DNA from: Albitalea sp966211955
GTDB lineage: Bacteria; Pseudomonadota; Gammaproteobacteria; Burkholderiales; Burkholderiaceae_C
Direction: 5' to 3'
Length of the DNA: 64,000 bases
Assembly (NCBI GenBank): GCA_966211955.1
Contig: CBIHOF010000001.1
Coordinates: 1-64,000, forward strand
Part shown: piece by piece, positions 55,521-63,216 of the stretch
Layout: each line of letters opens with the position of its first letter
Numbering within the stretch: the stretch's first letter is position 1
Translations under genes and position numbers: made by a program
Notes under the pieces: generated by a model
What the model saw: only the letters and a program-made list of their open reading frames with translations
What the model was told of the DNA's origin: nothing
The model's database searches: none

Positions 55521-56513
55521 TCACAGGCGCGGTGCTTCGACGCTGTCCAGCAGCGCGGCCAGCAGCTCGTCCGTCTTGCGGCCTTCGAGCTGCGCATCGG
55601 GCGACAGCAGCACTCGGTGGCGCAGCACCGGCAGCGCATGGTGCTTGATGTCGTCGGGCGTCACGAAATCGCGCGCATCGAGCAGCGCCGCTGCGCGCGC
55701 CGCCCGCACCAGCGAGATCGCGCCACGCGAGCCCGCGCCATTGGCGATGCCCGGCCAGTTGCGCGTCGCGCGCACGATGCGCACGGCGTAGTCCACCACC
55801 TTGTCGTCCACGCGGATGAAGCCCGCCAGCTTCTGCAGCGCGAGCACGTTGCGCTCGTCCAGCCGGGGGGTCACGCCCGCAAGCGGCAGCTGGTCGCCGC
55901 TTTGCGCGCTGGTGGTGCGCACGACGATGGCCGATTCCTCGGCCAGCGTCGGGTAGCCGACCTCGATCTTGAACAGGAAGCGGTCCAGCTGCGCCTCGGG
56001 CAGGGGGTACGTGCCTTCGGTCTCCAGCGGGTTCTGCGTGGCGAGAACCATGAAGGGCCGCGCGAGCGGCAGCGTCTGGCCTTCGAGCGTCACCTGGTAC
56101 TCCTGCATCACCTCGAGCAGCGAGCTCTGCGTCTTCGCCGGCGCCCGGTTGATTTCATCGGCCAGCAGCAGGTTGGTGAACACCGGCCCGCGGATCACGC
56201 GCAGCGAACCGAGGTCGGTGGTCTTGCCCGGCGTCGGGTCGAGCACCGCATGGCCGGTGATGTCCGAGGGCATCAGGTCGGGCGTGAACTGCACGCGTGC
56301 GTACTGCAGCGACAAGGCCTTGGCGAAGGCACGGGCGAGCAGTGTCTTGCCCAGGCCGGGCACACCTTCGATCAACACGTGCCCGGAGGCGACGAGTGCG
56401 ATCAGCGTCTGGTCGACCACCGCGCGCTGGCCCACCACGGCCTTGCCCACTTCGTCGCGCAAGGCCTTGAGGATGTCCGCGGCACGGCTGATGTCGGCAG
56501 GGTTGAGTTGCAT
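55521..56513 (-). CDS. MoxR-family AAA+ ATPase
   Basis: A 330-residue AAA+ ATPase. Walker A is EGVPGLGKTLLA near residue 49, Walker B is LLLADEINRAPAKTQ, and GTYPLPEAQLDRF is the conserved MoxR loop. MoxR proteins act as chaperones that help assemble or activate partner complexes, mostly with von Willebrand-A-type proteins. Here the partner is the DUF58 protein immediately downstream. Both lie in an operon with RDD, SpoIIM, DUF4129 and DUF4350 proteins. Confidence 0.92.
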   Translation of the reverse strand: MQLNPADISRAADILKALRDEVGKAVVGQRAVVDQTLIALVASGHVLIEGVPGLGKTLLARAFAKALSLQYARVQFTPDLMPSDITGHAVLDPTPGKTTDLGSLRVIRGPVFTNLLLADEINRAPAKTQSSLLEVMQEYQVTLEGQTLPLARPFMVLATQNPLETEGTYPLPEAQLDRFLFKIEVGYPTLAEESAIVVRTTSAQSGDQLPLAGVTPRLDERNVLALQKLAGFIRVDDKVVDYAVRIVRATRNWPGIANGAGSRGAISLVRAARAAALLDARDFVTPDDIKHHALPVLRHRVLLSPDAQLEGRKTDELLAALLDSVEAPRL

Positions 56514-56526
56514 GTTGTTGTCCTTG

Positions 56527-57798
56527 TCAGCGGTTCAGTGTGAGTCGTCGCGCGGCGGTCTCGAGCAGCGCGAGGGTAGCAAGCAGGTCGCGCCGGTGCC
56601 GCCTGAGCGCGGGATCCAGAGCGCGGTACAAGGCATTGGCGTCCAGTGACGTGGCCCGTGCGATGGCGTCCGCGCGCGAGCGGCGGTCGAGCTTGTCATG
56701 GTCGCGCATGCTGCGTCGGCCGGCCTGTTCCAAAGCCCGCCACTGTGCCTGCAGCAAGGCCTCGGCGTCGCGCTGAAAAATGAAACTCGATGTGCCGCGG
56801 ATCTGCTCGGCCACCGATCGGCGCGACAGCGGCGGCACCGGCGCACGCGGCCCGAAGCGCAAGGACGCGCGCCAAAGCGCCAGCGCGATCAGCGCCAGGC
56901 CGATCAGCACGGCCGGCTTGCCATGGCGCCAGATCAGCGTCAGCAGAGGGTCACGCTGCTCCGTGTCCACGAACCACACCTCAGGGCGGTGCCGCAGGTC
57001 CAGCATCGCGACGAAGGCGGCCGGGTGGTCGCCGTCGAAGAGATCGCGGTTGTCGCTCAATGGGGCGCTGGTCATCGTGGCCATGCCGCGGCCGATGGGC
57101 ATGCGCGCCACCACCGGCCCGCTGCGGCCTTCCAGCGACCAGGTGAAGGGCGCCTTGCTGACCAGCACGCGGTCTTCGGAGACGGCGCACAGGCGGAAGT
57201 CGCGTGGCCGCTCGAAGGCCAGCTGGTCGTTGGTGGATTCATGGGCCACGAAGCAATCGGCTACCCCTGGCGGACGCATCGCGTTGCCGCGTGGGCGGCG
57301 CCCGCTGGTGCGAGGCCTGGTCTCAAGCTCGGCCTCGCTGGCAGGGTCGGCGGCCGGTTGTGCGGCAGACGCGGGCCTGTTTGTCGAAGCGGGCGCGCTC
57401 GTCCCGCTCGCGCCACGACGCTTGTGGTTGATGGTCTCGTTGTGCACGTTGAACCAGGCTGGTCGCTTCGACTGCTCGCTCACGACGTGGCCGCCGGCCT
57501 CCACCCAGGCGCGAAGCTTCTCGTCACGCTCGGGGAAGAGGTCGTAGTTCCAGGAGTTGAGTACCAGCGTCGCGCCCACGGGCGGCAGCCTGTCGAGGTT
57601 GGTGGGCGACACCGTGCGGCCGCCCAGGCGCTCGATCAGCTTCTTGGCGGCGTAGTGCTGGTCGGTGGCGGCCTCGCCGCGTGCCGGGTCGCGCACGCGC
57701 TCGTCGACCCAGTAGGTGTTCGTCACGAACCACGCGCCCACGCCGATGGCGGCGAGTGCGAAGACGATGTTCCAGATCGCGTCGCGATGCAGCGTCAT
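56527..57798 (-). CDS. DUF4350 domain-containing membrane protein
   Basis: A 423-residue protein. A membrane helix at about 9-28 is followed by the soluble DUF4350-like region (about 50-260; GATLVLNSWNYDLFPERDE marks it), a second membrane helix near 305 (AVLIGLALIALALW), and a C-terminal cytoplasmic helical tail with READ-type Arg-rich sequence. An Ala/Ser/Thr/Arg-rich insertion around 125-165 is low-complexity. DUF4350 proteins have a Rossmann-like fold and accompany MoxR/DUF58 operons. Its start overlaps the DUF4129 stop (ATGA). Confidence 0.8.
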   Translation of the reverse strand: MTLHRDAIWNIVFALAAIGVGAWFVTNTYWVDERVRDPARGEAATDQHYAAKKLIERLGGRTVSPTNLDRLPPVGATLVLNSWNYDLFPERDEKLRAWVEAGGHVVSEQSKRPAWFNVHNETINHKRRGASGTSAPASTNRPASAAQPAADPASEAELETRPRTSGRRPRGNAMRPPGVADCFVAHESTNDQLAFERPRDFRLCAVSEDRVLVSKAPFTWSLEGRSGPVVARMPIGRGMATMTSAPLSDNRDLFDGDHPAAFVAMLDLRHRPEVWFVDTEQRDPLLTLIWRHGKPAVLIGLALIALALWRASLRFGPRAPVPPLSRRSVAEQIRGTSSFIFQRDAEALLQAQWRALEQAGRRSMRDHDKLDRRSRADAIARATSLDANALYRALDPALRRHRRDLLATLALLETAARRLTLNR

Positions 57799-58559
57799 GC
57801 GGCGGCCTCCGACTTGCGGCCGGTGGGCGCCTTGGGCATCGCTGGCAGTTGGGCGTCGAAGCGATCACACAGCGACATCACCAGCGCTTCGTCCGGCGTG
57901 CGGGCGCCGTACACCAGCAGCAGCCACGCCTGCACCAATTGCTCGAAGAAGGCGCCGGCATCGGCCGACAGGGCGCGGCGGGCAAGCGTCACGCAATCCC
58001 CTTCGGTGCTGGCCGCGCGAATCGGCACGGCGTGGTCATGCACCAGCCGCGACAGCGCACCGCGGTACAGCAGCGACAAGGCGGCACGGTGCTCGCCGCG
58101 TTGCCACAGCGCGCGCGCGGCGCTGGCGATGTCGTGCGGCAGGCTCTCGGGGCGAATGTCCAGGTCGCGCACATGGCTCGGCAGCACGGCCGGCTTGCGC
58201 CCCGCGAAGCCGCCATGCACGAAGAACCAACGGCGTGCGCCCACGAGCAGCAAGGCCACGGCGATGGCGCCCACCAGCCACATCAGCAGCCGGCCGGACT
58301 CGGCGAGCCAGTACGCGAAGCCGTCGAACCACGAAGGCGCCGACGGCTCGTGGGGCTTCGTGTCCTCCTCTTCGTCCTTGTCGTCTGACTTGAACTTGAG
58401 CTTGCGTTCCATGTGCGAGCCGCCCAGCAACGGGTCGGCCTGAACGGCGCTGGCGGCCTGCTGCACGCGCTCGGGCGTGATGTCGGCGGCCTGTGCTGCC
58501 GCCGCACCGCCTGATGCGATACTCGCCGCGAGTACGCAGGCGCTAGCGGCTGAACGCAC
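57795..58559 (-). CDS. DUF4129 domain-containing membrane protein
   Basis: A 254-residue protein from a GTG start. It has an N-terminal export or anchor segment (about 1-24), a central membrane helix near 95-112 (LLMWLVGAIAVALLLV), and the C-terminal DUF4129 domain with SAARALWQRGEHRAALSLLYRG. DUF4129 is a soluble domain found in MoxR operons and, fused, in transglutaminase-like proteins. It overlaps the membrane protein upstream by 17 bp and DUF4350 by 4 bp. Confidence 0.8.
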   Translation of the reverse strand: MRSAASACVLAASIASGGAAAAQAADITPERVQQAASAVQADPLLGGSHMERKLKFKSDDKDEEEDTKPHEPSAPSWFDGFAYWLAESGRLLMWLVGAIAVALLLVGARRWFFVHGGFAGRKPAVLPSHVRDLDIRPESLPHDIASAARALWQRGEHRAALSLLYRGALSRLVHDHAVPIRAASTEGDCVTLARRALSADAGAFFEQLVQAWLLLVYGARTPDEALVMSLCDRFDAQLPAMPKAPTGRKSEAAA

Positions 58560-59277
58560 GTCGAAACTCCTGCTCGATGTCCCAGGCCTCCAGCTCGACC
58601 CGGCGGTTCAGGTACATCGCGAACCCCGAGCCCACGAAAAAGGGCTCGACCGCCAGCACCACCAGCGCATACCCCGTGGTCACGAGCAGCGTCGAGACGA
58701 GCGTGCTGCCTTCGCTGATCCAGGCGTAGATGAAGTTGCGGTGCCCCGAGGGGTCGAACAGCAGGCCCAGCACCAGCAGCGAGGCCATGAAGATGTACTC
58801 CAGCTGGTTGAAGGCCGCCTGCTGCAAGGCCCCCGCGCCCTTCTTGCCGCGCATCAGCTGCCGCCGCCGCTTGCCCAGTGCCGCGCCGCGCTGGCCTTCG
58901 AGCTGGTAGACCGGCTGCGTCATCGCGCGCCAGGGCGAGAAGCGGCGCAGCGTGAGCGTGGAGACGAGCTGCGACCACCACACGCTACGCTGCGCCTGCC
59001 ACAGGTCCGCGAAGCGCGTGCGTTCGCCGAAGACGGCGCGCGACAGCACGAAGAGCAGGCTGCGGTCCATCCAGGGCTTGAGCCAGAAGATGATGAGCGT
59101 GGGCAGCCATGCGGCGATCTCCGCGGTGGCCAGCGCCAGCGCGAACACGACCAGAAAGACCGGCAGGTAGCACGCCCAGACGTCGCGTGCACGCCATTGC
59201 ACGAGGCGCACGCCCAGGTCGCCCGCTTCCATCATGCTGCGCGGACGCAGGTCGACGGCGAGTGCATCAACCTGCAT
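58543..59277 (-). CDS. Membrane protein of the MoxR operon, unrecognised
   Basis: A 244-residue protein with about five hydrophobic segments (near residues 35-70, 150-172, 190-215). A basic middle part (KRRRQLMRGKKG) lies in the cytoplasm. I do not recognise a named domain, but a protein of this size with WLKPWMDRSLLFVLSRAVFGE and FVGSGFAMYLNRRVELEAWDIEQEFRR at the end occupies this position in related operons. Its start overlaps the SpoIIM stop by 11 bp. The tail RRVELEAWDIE recalls DUF4013/YihY-like integral proteins but not clearly. Confidence 0.7.
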   Translation of the reverse strand: MQVDALAVDLRPRSMMEAGDLGVRLVQWRARDVWACYLPVFLVVFALALATAEIAAWLPTLIIFWLKPWMDRSLLFVLSRAVFGERTRFADLWQAQRSVWWSQLVSTLTLRRFSPWRAMTQPVYQLEGQRGAALGKRRRQLMRGKKGAGALQQAAFNQLEYIFMASLLVLGLLFDPSGHRNFIYAWISEGSTLVSTLLVTTGYALVVLAVEPFFVGSGFAMYLNRRVELEAWDIEQEFRRAFSR

Positions 59278-60313
59278 GCGTGACCTTCGTGTCGTCGGCG
59301 TCGGTCGTGCGGCCCTGCCAGCCGAGGTAGAGGAACACCATCAGCCAGAAGAAGCCGCCCACGCCGTACTTCACCTGCGGAGACACCCAGCGCGAGGACG
59401 ACCAGAAGGCCTCCAGCGCCGCGGCGATAAAGAGCATGGCGGTGGCGCAGTACATGAGCGGCACGGCCTCGGCGGCAGCCTTCTTCAGGGCTTGCGCGCG
59501 TGTGAGGCGCCGCGGCGCCACCAGCGCGTGGCCGATGGCGAGGCCCGCTGCACCCGAGATGACGATGGCCGTGAGCTCGAAGGCGCCATGCGTGACGACG
59601 AAGGAATAGAAGGTCTCGGTGTAGCCGCGGAAGGTGAGGTAGCCGGCCACCGCGCCGATGACCGCACCGTTGAACCCGAGGAAGAAGAGGCTTCCAAGCC
59701 CGAAGAACACGCCGCCCGCGAAGCAGCGGAAGGCGATGCCGACGTTGTTCATGATGTAGAAGCCGAAGGCGTTCCAGTCGCCGCCGGCACTGCGCGCGCG
59801 GCCCACCGGTCCGGCGCTCGACGGGCCGTACATCGCGTCGAATTCCTTCACCGTGCTCGCGTCCTGCACCGACAGCACGAAGCCCGGGTCGAAGTAGCAC
59901 AGGAGGCCCACCACCAGCAGCGGCAGGCCGAAGACGATGGTGGCGGTCCACATGTACAGCCGGTGCGCGCGCACCGCTTGCGGCACGTCGATGAGAAAGA
60001 GCCGCGCGAGGCGCGAGAGGCTGCCGTCGGGGCGGCGGTACACGGCCTGGTGGGCACGCGCGGTGAGCTCTTCGAGCCGCGCGGTGAGGTGGCCGGGATA
60101 GTCGCGCGAGCGCGCCAGTGCAAGGTGCTCGCAGGTGGCGCGGTACAGCGCCGCCACGCGCGATGCGCGGCGCTTGCCTTCGTTGCGCGCCTTCTTCCTG
60201 TCGTCGCCCTTGGCCTTCTTGCGGAACCTGGGCGTGCCTTCGATGTGGTCGAGCGCGGCTTCCAGCTCGTCCCACAGCGCTTGATAGGTGGTCTCGAATT
60301 GCAGCGGCGTCAT
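59267..60313 (-). CDS. SpoIIM-family (stage II sporulation M-like) membrane protein
   Basis: A 348-residue membrane protein. A cytoplasmic N-terminal half (about 1-115) is highly basic. The membrane half has NAFGFYIMNNVGIAFRCFAGGVFFG and VTHGAFELTAIVISGAAGLAIG, which define the SpoIIM/DUF95 family. In Bacillus SpoIIM helps remodel the septal wall, but in non-sporulating bacteria it is a partner of MoxR/RDD operons of unknown role. It sits between RDD and the unrecognised membrane protein. Start at ATG 60313. Confidence 0.85.
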   Translation of the reverse strand: MTPLQFETTYQALWDELEAALDHIEGTPRFRKKAKGDDRKKARNEGKRRASRVAALYRATCEHLALARSRDYPGHLTARLEELTARAHQAVYRRPDGSLSRLARLFLIDVPQAVRAHRLYMWTATIVFGLPLLVVGLLCYFDPGFVLSVQDASTVKEFDAMYGPSSAGPVGRARSAGGDWNAFGFYIMNNVGIAFRCFAGGVFFGLGSLFFLGFNGAVIGAVAGYLTFRGYTETFYSFVVTHGAFELTAIVISGAAGLAIGHALVAPRRLTRAQALKKAAAEAVPLMYCATAMLFIAAALEAFWSSSRWVSPQVKYGVGGFFWLMVFLYLGWQGRTTDADDTKVTHAG

Positions 60314-60329
60314 GGCGTGTGTCGTTGCA

Positions 60330-61025
60330 TCAGCGTTTGCCCAGCAGCCACTGCGCGATGCCCAGGAGCCGTGCGGTGGCGGTCTTGCCGTCCTCCACCA
60401 GGCCCACGCCCGGCGCGGCGATGGTCGCGAGCTCGGCCAGCCGCGCCTCGGTGATGCGCGTACTGCGCGATGCCCACGCGATGACGGCGGCCTGCTCGCG
60501 CGGCGACAGCGGCCGGCTGGGCGCCTGCGGCTGCGCATCGGGCATGGGGCCGTGCAGGGTGACCGGCTTGGCATACACCACCAGCGTGCCGGCAGCGAGA
60601 TCACCCAGCCGCTTGAAGTCGCCACGCATCAGCATCGATGTGAAGCCGAAGCCGTAGAGCATGGGCAGGAAGTCGGCGGTGCGCAGCAGGTTGCGCACGA
60701 GCGATGCGGCCGGTGTGACGGGCAGGCCCGAGTCCATCACCACGCGCAGGCCCATGGATCGCTTGCCCGGCGTGGCGCCCGCGAGCGTGAGCTCGAACAC
60801 CACGGGATAGAACCATTCGATCGCGAACCAGGCGATCAGCGTGAAGCCCGCCCCCAGGCCGCCGAAGCCTTGCAGCGCGATGGACGCGATGAGGAAGACG
60901 CCGGTGCGGATGAGGCCGTCGATGGCGAAGGCGTAGAAGCGCGCGACGACCCCGGCTGGCCGCAGCGCAAGCGCGATGCCCTCGGGCGTCTCGGCGGTGA
61001 AGCGGGTGTCCAGCGATGCGCTCAT
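60330..61025 (-). CDS. RDD family membrane protein
   Basis: A 231-residue protein, first gene of the MoxR operon. The RDD fold has RFYAFAIDGLIRTGVFL (Arg and Asp of the family) near residues 29-45, then VFELTLAGATPGKRSMGLRVV and RNLLRTADFLPMLYG with RLGDLAAGTLVV. It has three or four membrane helices. RDD proteins are of unknown transport or structural role. The gap upstream (61026-61211) should hold the operon promoter; I did not find a clear one. Confidence 0.87.
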   Translation of the reverse strand: MSASLDTRFTAETPEGIALALRPAGVVARFYAFAIDGLIRTGVFLIASIALQGFGGLGAGFTLIAWFAIEWFYPVVFELTLAGATPGKRSMGLRVVMDSGLPVTPAASLVRNLLRTADFLPMLYGFGFTSMLMRGDFKRLGDLAAGTLVVYAKPVTLHGPMPDAQPQAPSRPLSPREQAAVIAWASRSTRITEARLAELATIAAPGVGLVEDGKTATARLLGIAQWLLGKR

Positions 61026-61211
61026 CGGGCGATGGCGCTCACTGCGATTTCATTCCCCTCGTATCGGGCGCACGGCTCATGCGCCCCGGGCGCCGTCATG
61101 CGGCCGCCGTGTGAAACGCTGCCCATCCGTCCTCCGTGGTGAAGCAGTTCGCTTGTGCGGCGGATGGTAGCTGAAGGTTCCGGCCGCGCCGGTGGGCGCA
61201 TGCGGGGAAAG

Positions 61212-61907
61212 TCACATCCCGATCGCGTCGAACTCCCGGTAGATGTCGCGCAGCCACATCTTCACCCGCTGCCGATCCATCAGTCCGAGTTCGGCCGTCT
61301 CCAACCCGCCGATGTTCTTGGCCGCCCAGAAGCTGCTGTTGGTGGCGTCGATCTTGTTCATCACGCTGTCGTGCAGGTGGCGCATCGACACCACTTGTGC
61401 GCCAAGCTCGACGGCGCGGGCCTGCTCGCCGGATTGCTCCAGCACCGTGAAATCGGCGCCACGCACCTGGTTGCGCACGAGCACGTAGCGCAGCTGGCGG
61501 CCGAAGCGGTCGAGCAGCTTCTTGAGCAGGTCCACCGAATCCTTGCCACTGTCCATCACGTGCCAGTAGAAGATGGGCACGTTCATCTCGTCGGCGAGAT
61601 TGAGCACGCCCGATTCGTCCATCCAGCGCACCAGCGGGTCGTGCGTCTGCGCGGCGAGGTCGACGAGGATGCGGCGCTCGGGCTGCTCGACGGCCGCCTC
61701 CACGATGGCGTCCAGCGATTCGTACTTGTCCACGAGCACGGGCGATGCGTAGCCGGAGTAAAAGCGCATCAGCGCGCCATGGGAGCGGTCGGTGTCGAAG
61801 CCGAGGAAGGGCAGGTTGTGGTCGATGAAGTACTGCGCCACGCAGCGCGCGACGACTGACTTGCCGACGCCGCCTTTTTCTCCGCCGATGAAGTGAATGT
61901 TGGCCAT
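61212..61907 (-). CDS. ParA/MinD-like P-loop ATPase
   Basis: A 231-residue protein with a deviant Walker A: GGEKGGVGKSVVAR (residues 8-21), typical of ParA/CobQ-type ATPases. ILVDLAAQTHDPL is the Walker B side. It resembles chromosomal single-gene ATPases and the mobilisation-related TraL/MobC set, but there is no ParB or relaxase here. A GGAG site precedes the ATG. Likely a stand-alone ATPase of unknown partner. Its promoter region (61908-62067) is shared with a small plus-strand frame. Confidence 0.8.
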   Translation of the reverse strand: MANIHFIGGEKGGVGKSVVARCVAQYFIDHNLPFLGFDTDRSHGALMRFYSGYASPVLVDKYESLDAIVEAAVEQPERRILVDLAAQTHDPLVRWMDESGVLNLADEMNVPIFYWHVMDSGKDSVDLLKKLLDRFGRQLRYVLVRNQVRGADFTVLEQSGEQARAVELGAQVVSMRHLHDSVMNKIDATNSSFWAAKNIGGLETAELGLMDRQRVKMWLRDIYREFDAIGM

Positions 61908-62067
61908 GCCGTCTCCGTGGGTCCCGGGGGTGCGCCGTCCCGGCGCGCGAAAACGCCGACTTTACCGGGCGCCGGCGCCTTGCGGCCCACGGCCTTCACG
62001 AAATCGTCATCGGACGTTCACGGAGGCGGCCTAGGCTGCAGGCCTCGTCCGCTCCTGGAGAAAGACG

Positions 62068-62235
62068 ATGCGGCTCGAATTTCTTCGGCGCTTCGTGCGC
62101 CACCTGTGGTCGGCCATCGCCGCCTTCGTCACCGCCTTGTGCCTGATGGCGTCCGGCACGGCGCAGGCCGCCATCGCCGATGGCGCCTCGGCTCACAGCA
62201 GCGTCACGCCCGGCAAGGTCAAGAGCGAGGTCTGA
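62068..62235 (+). CDS. Possible small secreted peptide
   Basis: A 55-codon frame with GGAG 7 bp before the ATG, a basic start (MRLEFLRRFVRHLW), a hydrophobic segment and a signal-peptidase-like site GTAQA|AIAD, leaving a mature peptide of about 23 residues. It overlaps the last 43 bp of metR, tail to tail. No homologue is recognised. The good ribosome site and the signal peptide argue for expression; the small size and overlap argue against certainty. Confidence 0.4.
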   Translation: MRLEFLRRFVRHLWSAIAAFVTALCLMASGTAQAAIADGASAHSSVTPGKVKSEV

Positions 62236-63119
62236 CGCATCAGCTGCACGAATTCATTCACGTAGGGCCGCTCGTTCAGCCGCTCGGGCACGGCGGCGTA
62301 CAGGCGCCCGGTGAGCCCGTTGCGGCCGATGCGCTGGCTCGCCACGTAGCCGCGATCGAGGTAGCCCTTGACCGCCCACAGCGGCAGCGCCGCCACGCCG
62401 CGCCCGCTCGCCACGAGCTGCAGGATGGCCACCGTGAGCTCGGTGGTGCGCCGTGCCGGCGTGACGTGAGCCGGCGTGAGCACGCGCCGCACGAGGTCGA
62501 GCATCTCGTCGGGCACCGGGTAGGTGATGAGCGTTTCCTTCGCGAAATCGCGCGGCCGCAGGAAGGGGCGCGCCAGCAGTGCATGGCCCTGCGGGAGGAT
62601 GGCCACGATCTCGAAGCTGAAGAGCGGATGGAAGACGACGCCCTTTTCCTCGGACTCGTTCAGCTCGGACACGATGGCGACCTCGGCGCGGTCTTGATGC
62701 AGCAGCCCCACCGGGTCGGCATGGAAGCCGGAGACGATGTCCAGCTCCACCTCGGGCCAGCGCTGGCGGAAGGCGTCCATCACCGGCATCAGCCAGTCGA
62801 AGCAGGTGTGGCATTCGACGGCGATGCGCATCGCGCCGCTGGCGCCGCAGACGAGCTTGGCGACGTCGCGCTCGGCCTCGTCCACTGAAGGCAGCACCGC
62901 ATCGGCGAGCGCCAGCAGGCGCTGCCCGGGCGCGGTGAAATTGACCGGGCTGGACTTGCGCTCGAACACGCTGGTGCCGTAGTGCTCTTCGATCAGGCGC
63001 AGCTGGTGCGACAGCGCCGACTGCGTGACGTTGAGCAGTTGTGATGCGCGCGAAAGGTTGCCGGCCTCGCGCAAGGCGACCAGTGTTCGCAGGTGGCGCA
63101 GTTCAAGCAAGGATTGCAT
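62193..63119 (-). CDS. metR: LysR-type regulator MetR
   Basis: A 308-residue regulator of methionine genes. The winged helix has LRTLVALREAGNLSRASQLLNVTQSALSHQ (shown here by its Ser/Gln-rich recognition helix, about 12-40), and the effector domain has VECHTCFDWLMPVM, typical of MetR, which uses homocysteine as co-inducer. It is divergent from metE across 97 bp, the classic arrangement. Start at ATG 63119 with no strong ribosome site. Confidence 0.88.
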   Translation of the reverse strand: MQSLLELRHLRTLVALREAGNLSRASQLLNVTQSALSHQLRLIEEHYGTSVFERKSSPVNFTAPGQRLLALADAVLPSVDEAERDVAKLVCGASGAMRIAVECHTCFDWLMPVMDAFRQRWPEVELDIVSGFHADPVGLLHQDRAEVAIVSELNESEEKGVVFHPLFSFEIVAILPQGHALLARPFLRPRDFAKETLITYPVPDEMLDLVRRVLTPAHVTPARRTTELTVAILQLVASGRGVAALPLWAVKGYLDRGYVASQRIGRNGLTGRLYAAVPERLNERPYVNEFVQLMRQTSLLTLPGVTLL

Positions 63120-63186
63120 GAGCCAATTTCATGATCGTTGGAAAAAAGTTTCGCTTGAATCATATGGCGCCACCGCCGACGATCGC

Positions 63187-63204
63187 AAGCTGAATCCACA
63201 GCTT
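63187..63204. promoter_or_regulatory. Perfect inverted repeat in the metR-metE gap
   Basis: AAGCTG-N6-CAGCTT (63187-63192 and 63199-63204), ending 12 bp before the metE ATG. It also contains TGAA-N8-TTCA (63191-63206), which is similar to but not the known MetR consensus TGAA-N5-TTCA. A position this close to the start could be an operator or affect translation. Confidence 0.4.
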
Positions 63205-63216
63205 CAATCCGCGCCC

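Noticed and set aside
63191..63206. TGAA-N8-TTCA as a classic MetR box
   Set aside because: Spacing is 8 instead of 5, so it does not match the known consensus; kept only as part of the dyad finding.
63120..63216. Cobalamin riboswitch upstream of metE
   Set aside because: The gap is only 97 bp, too short for the about 200-base element, and no B12-box-like sequence is visible.
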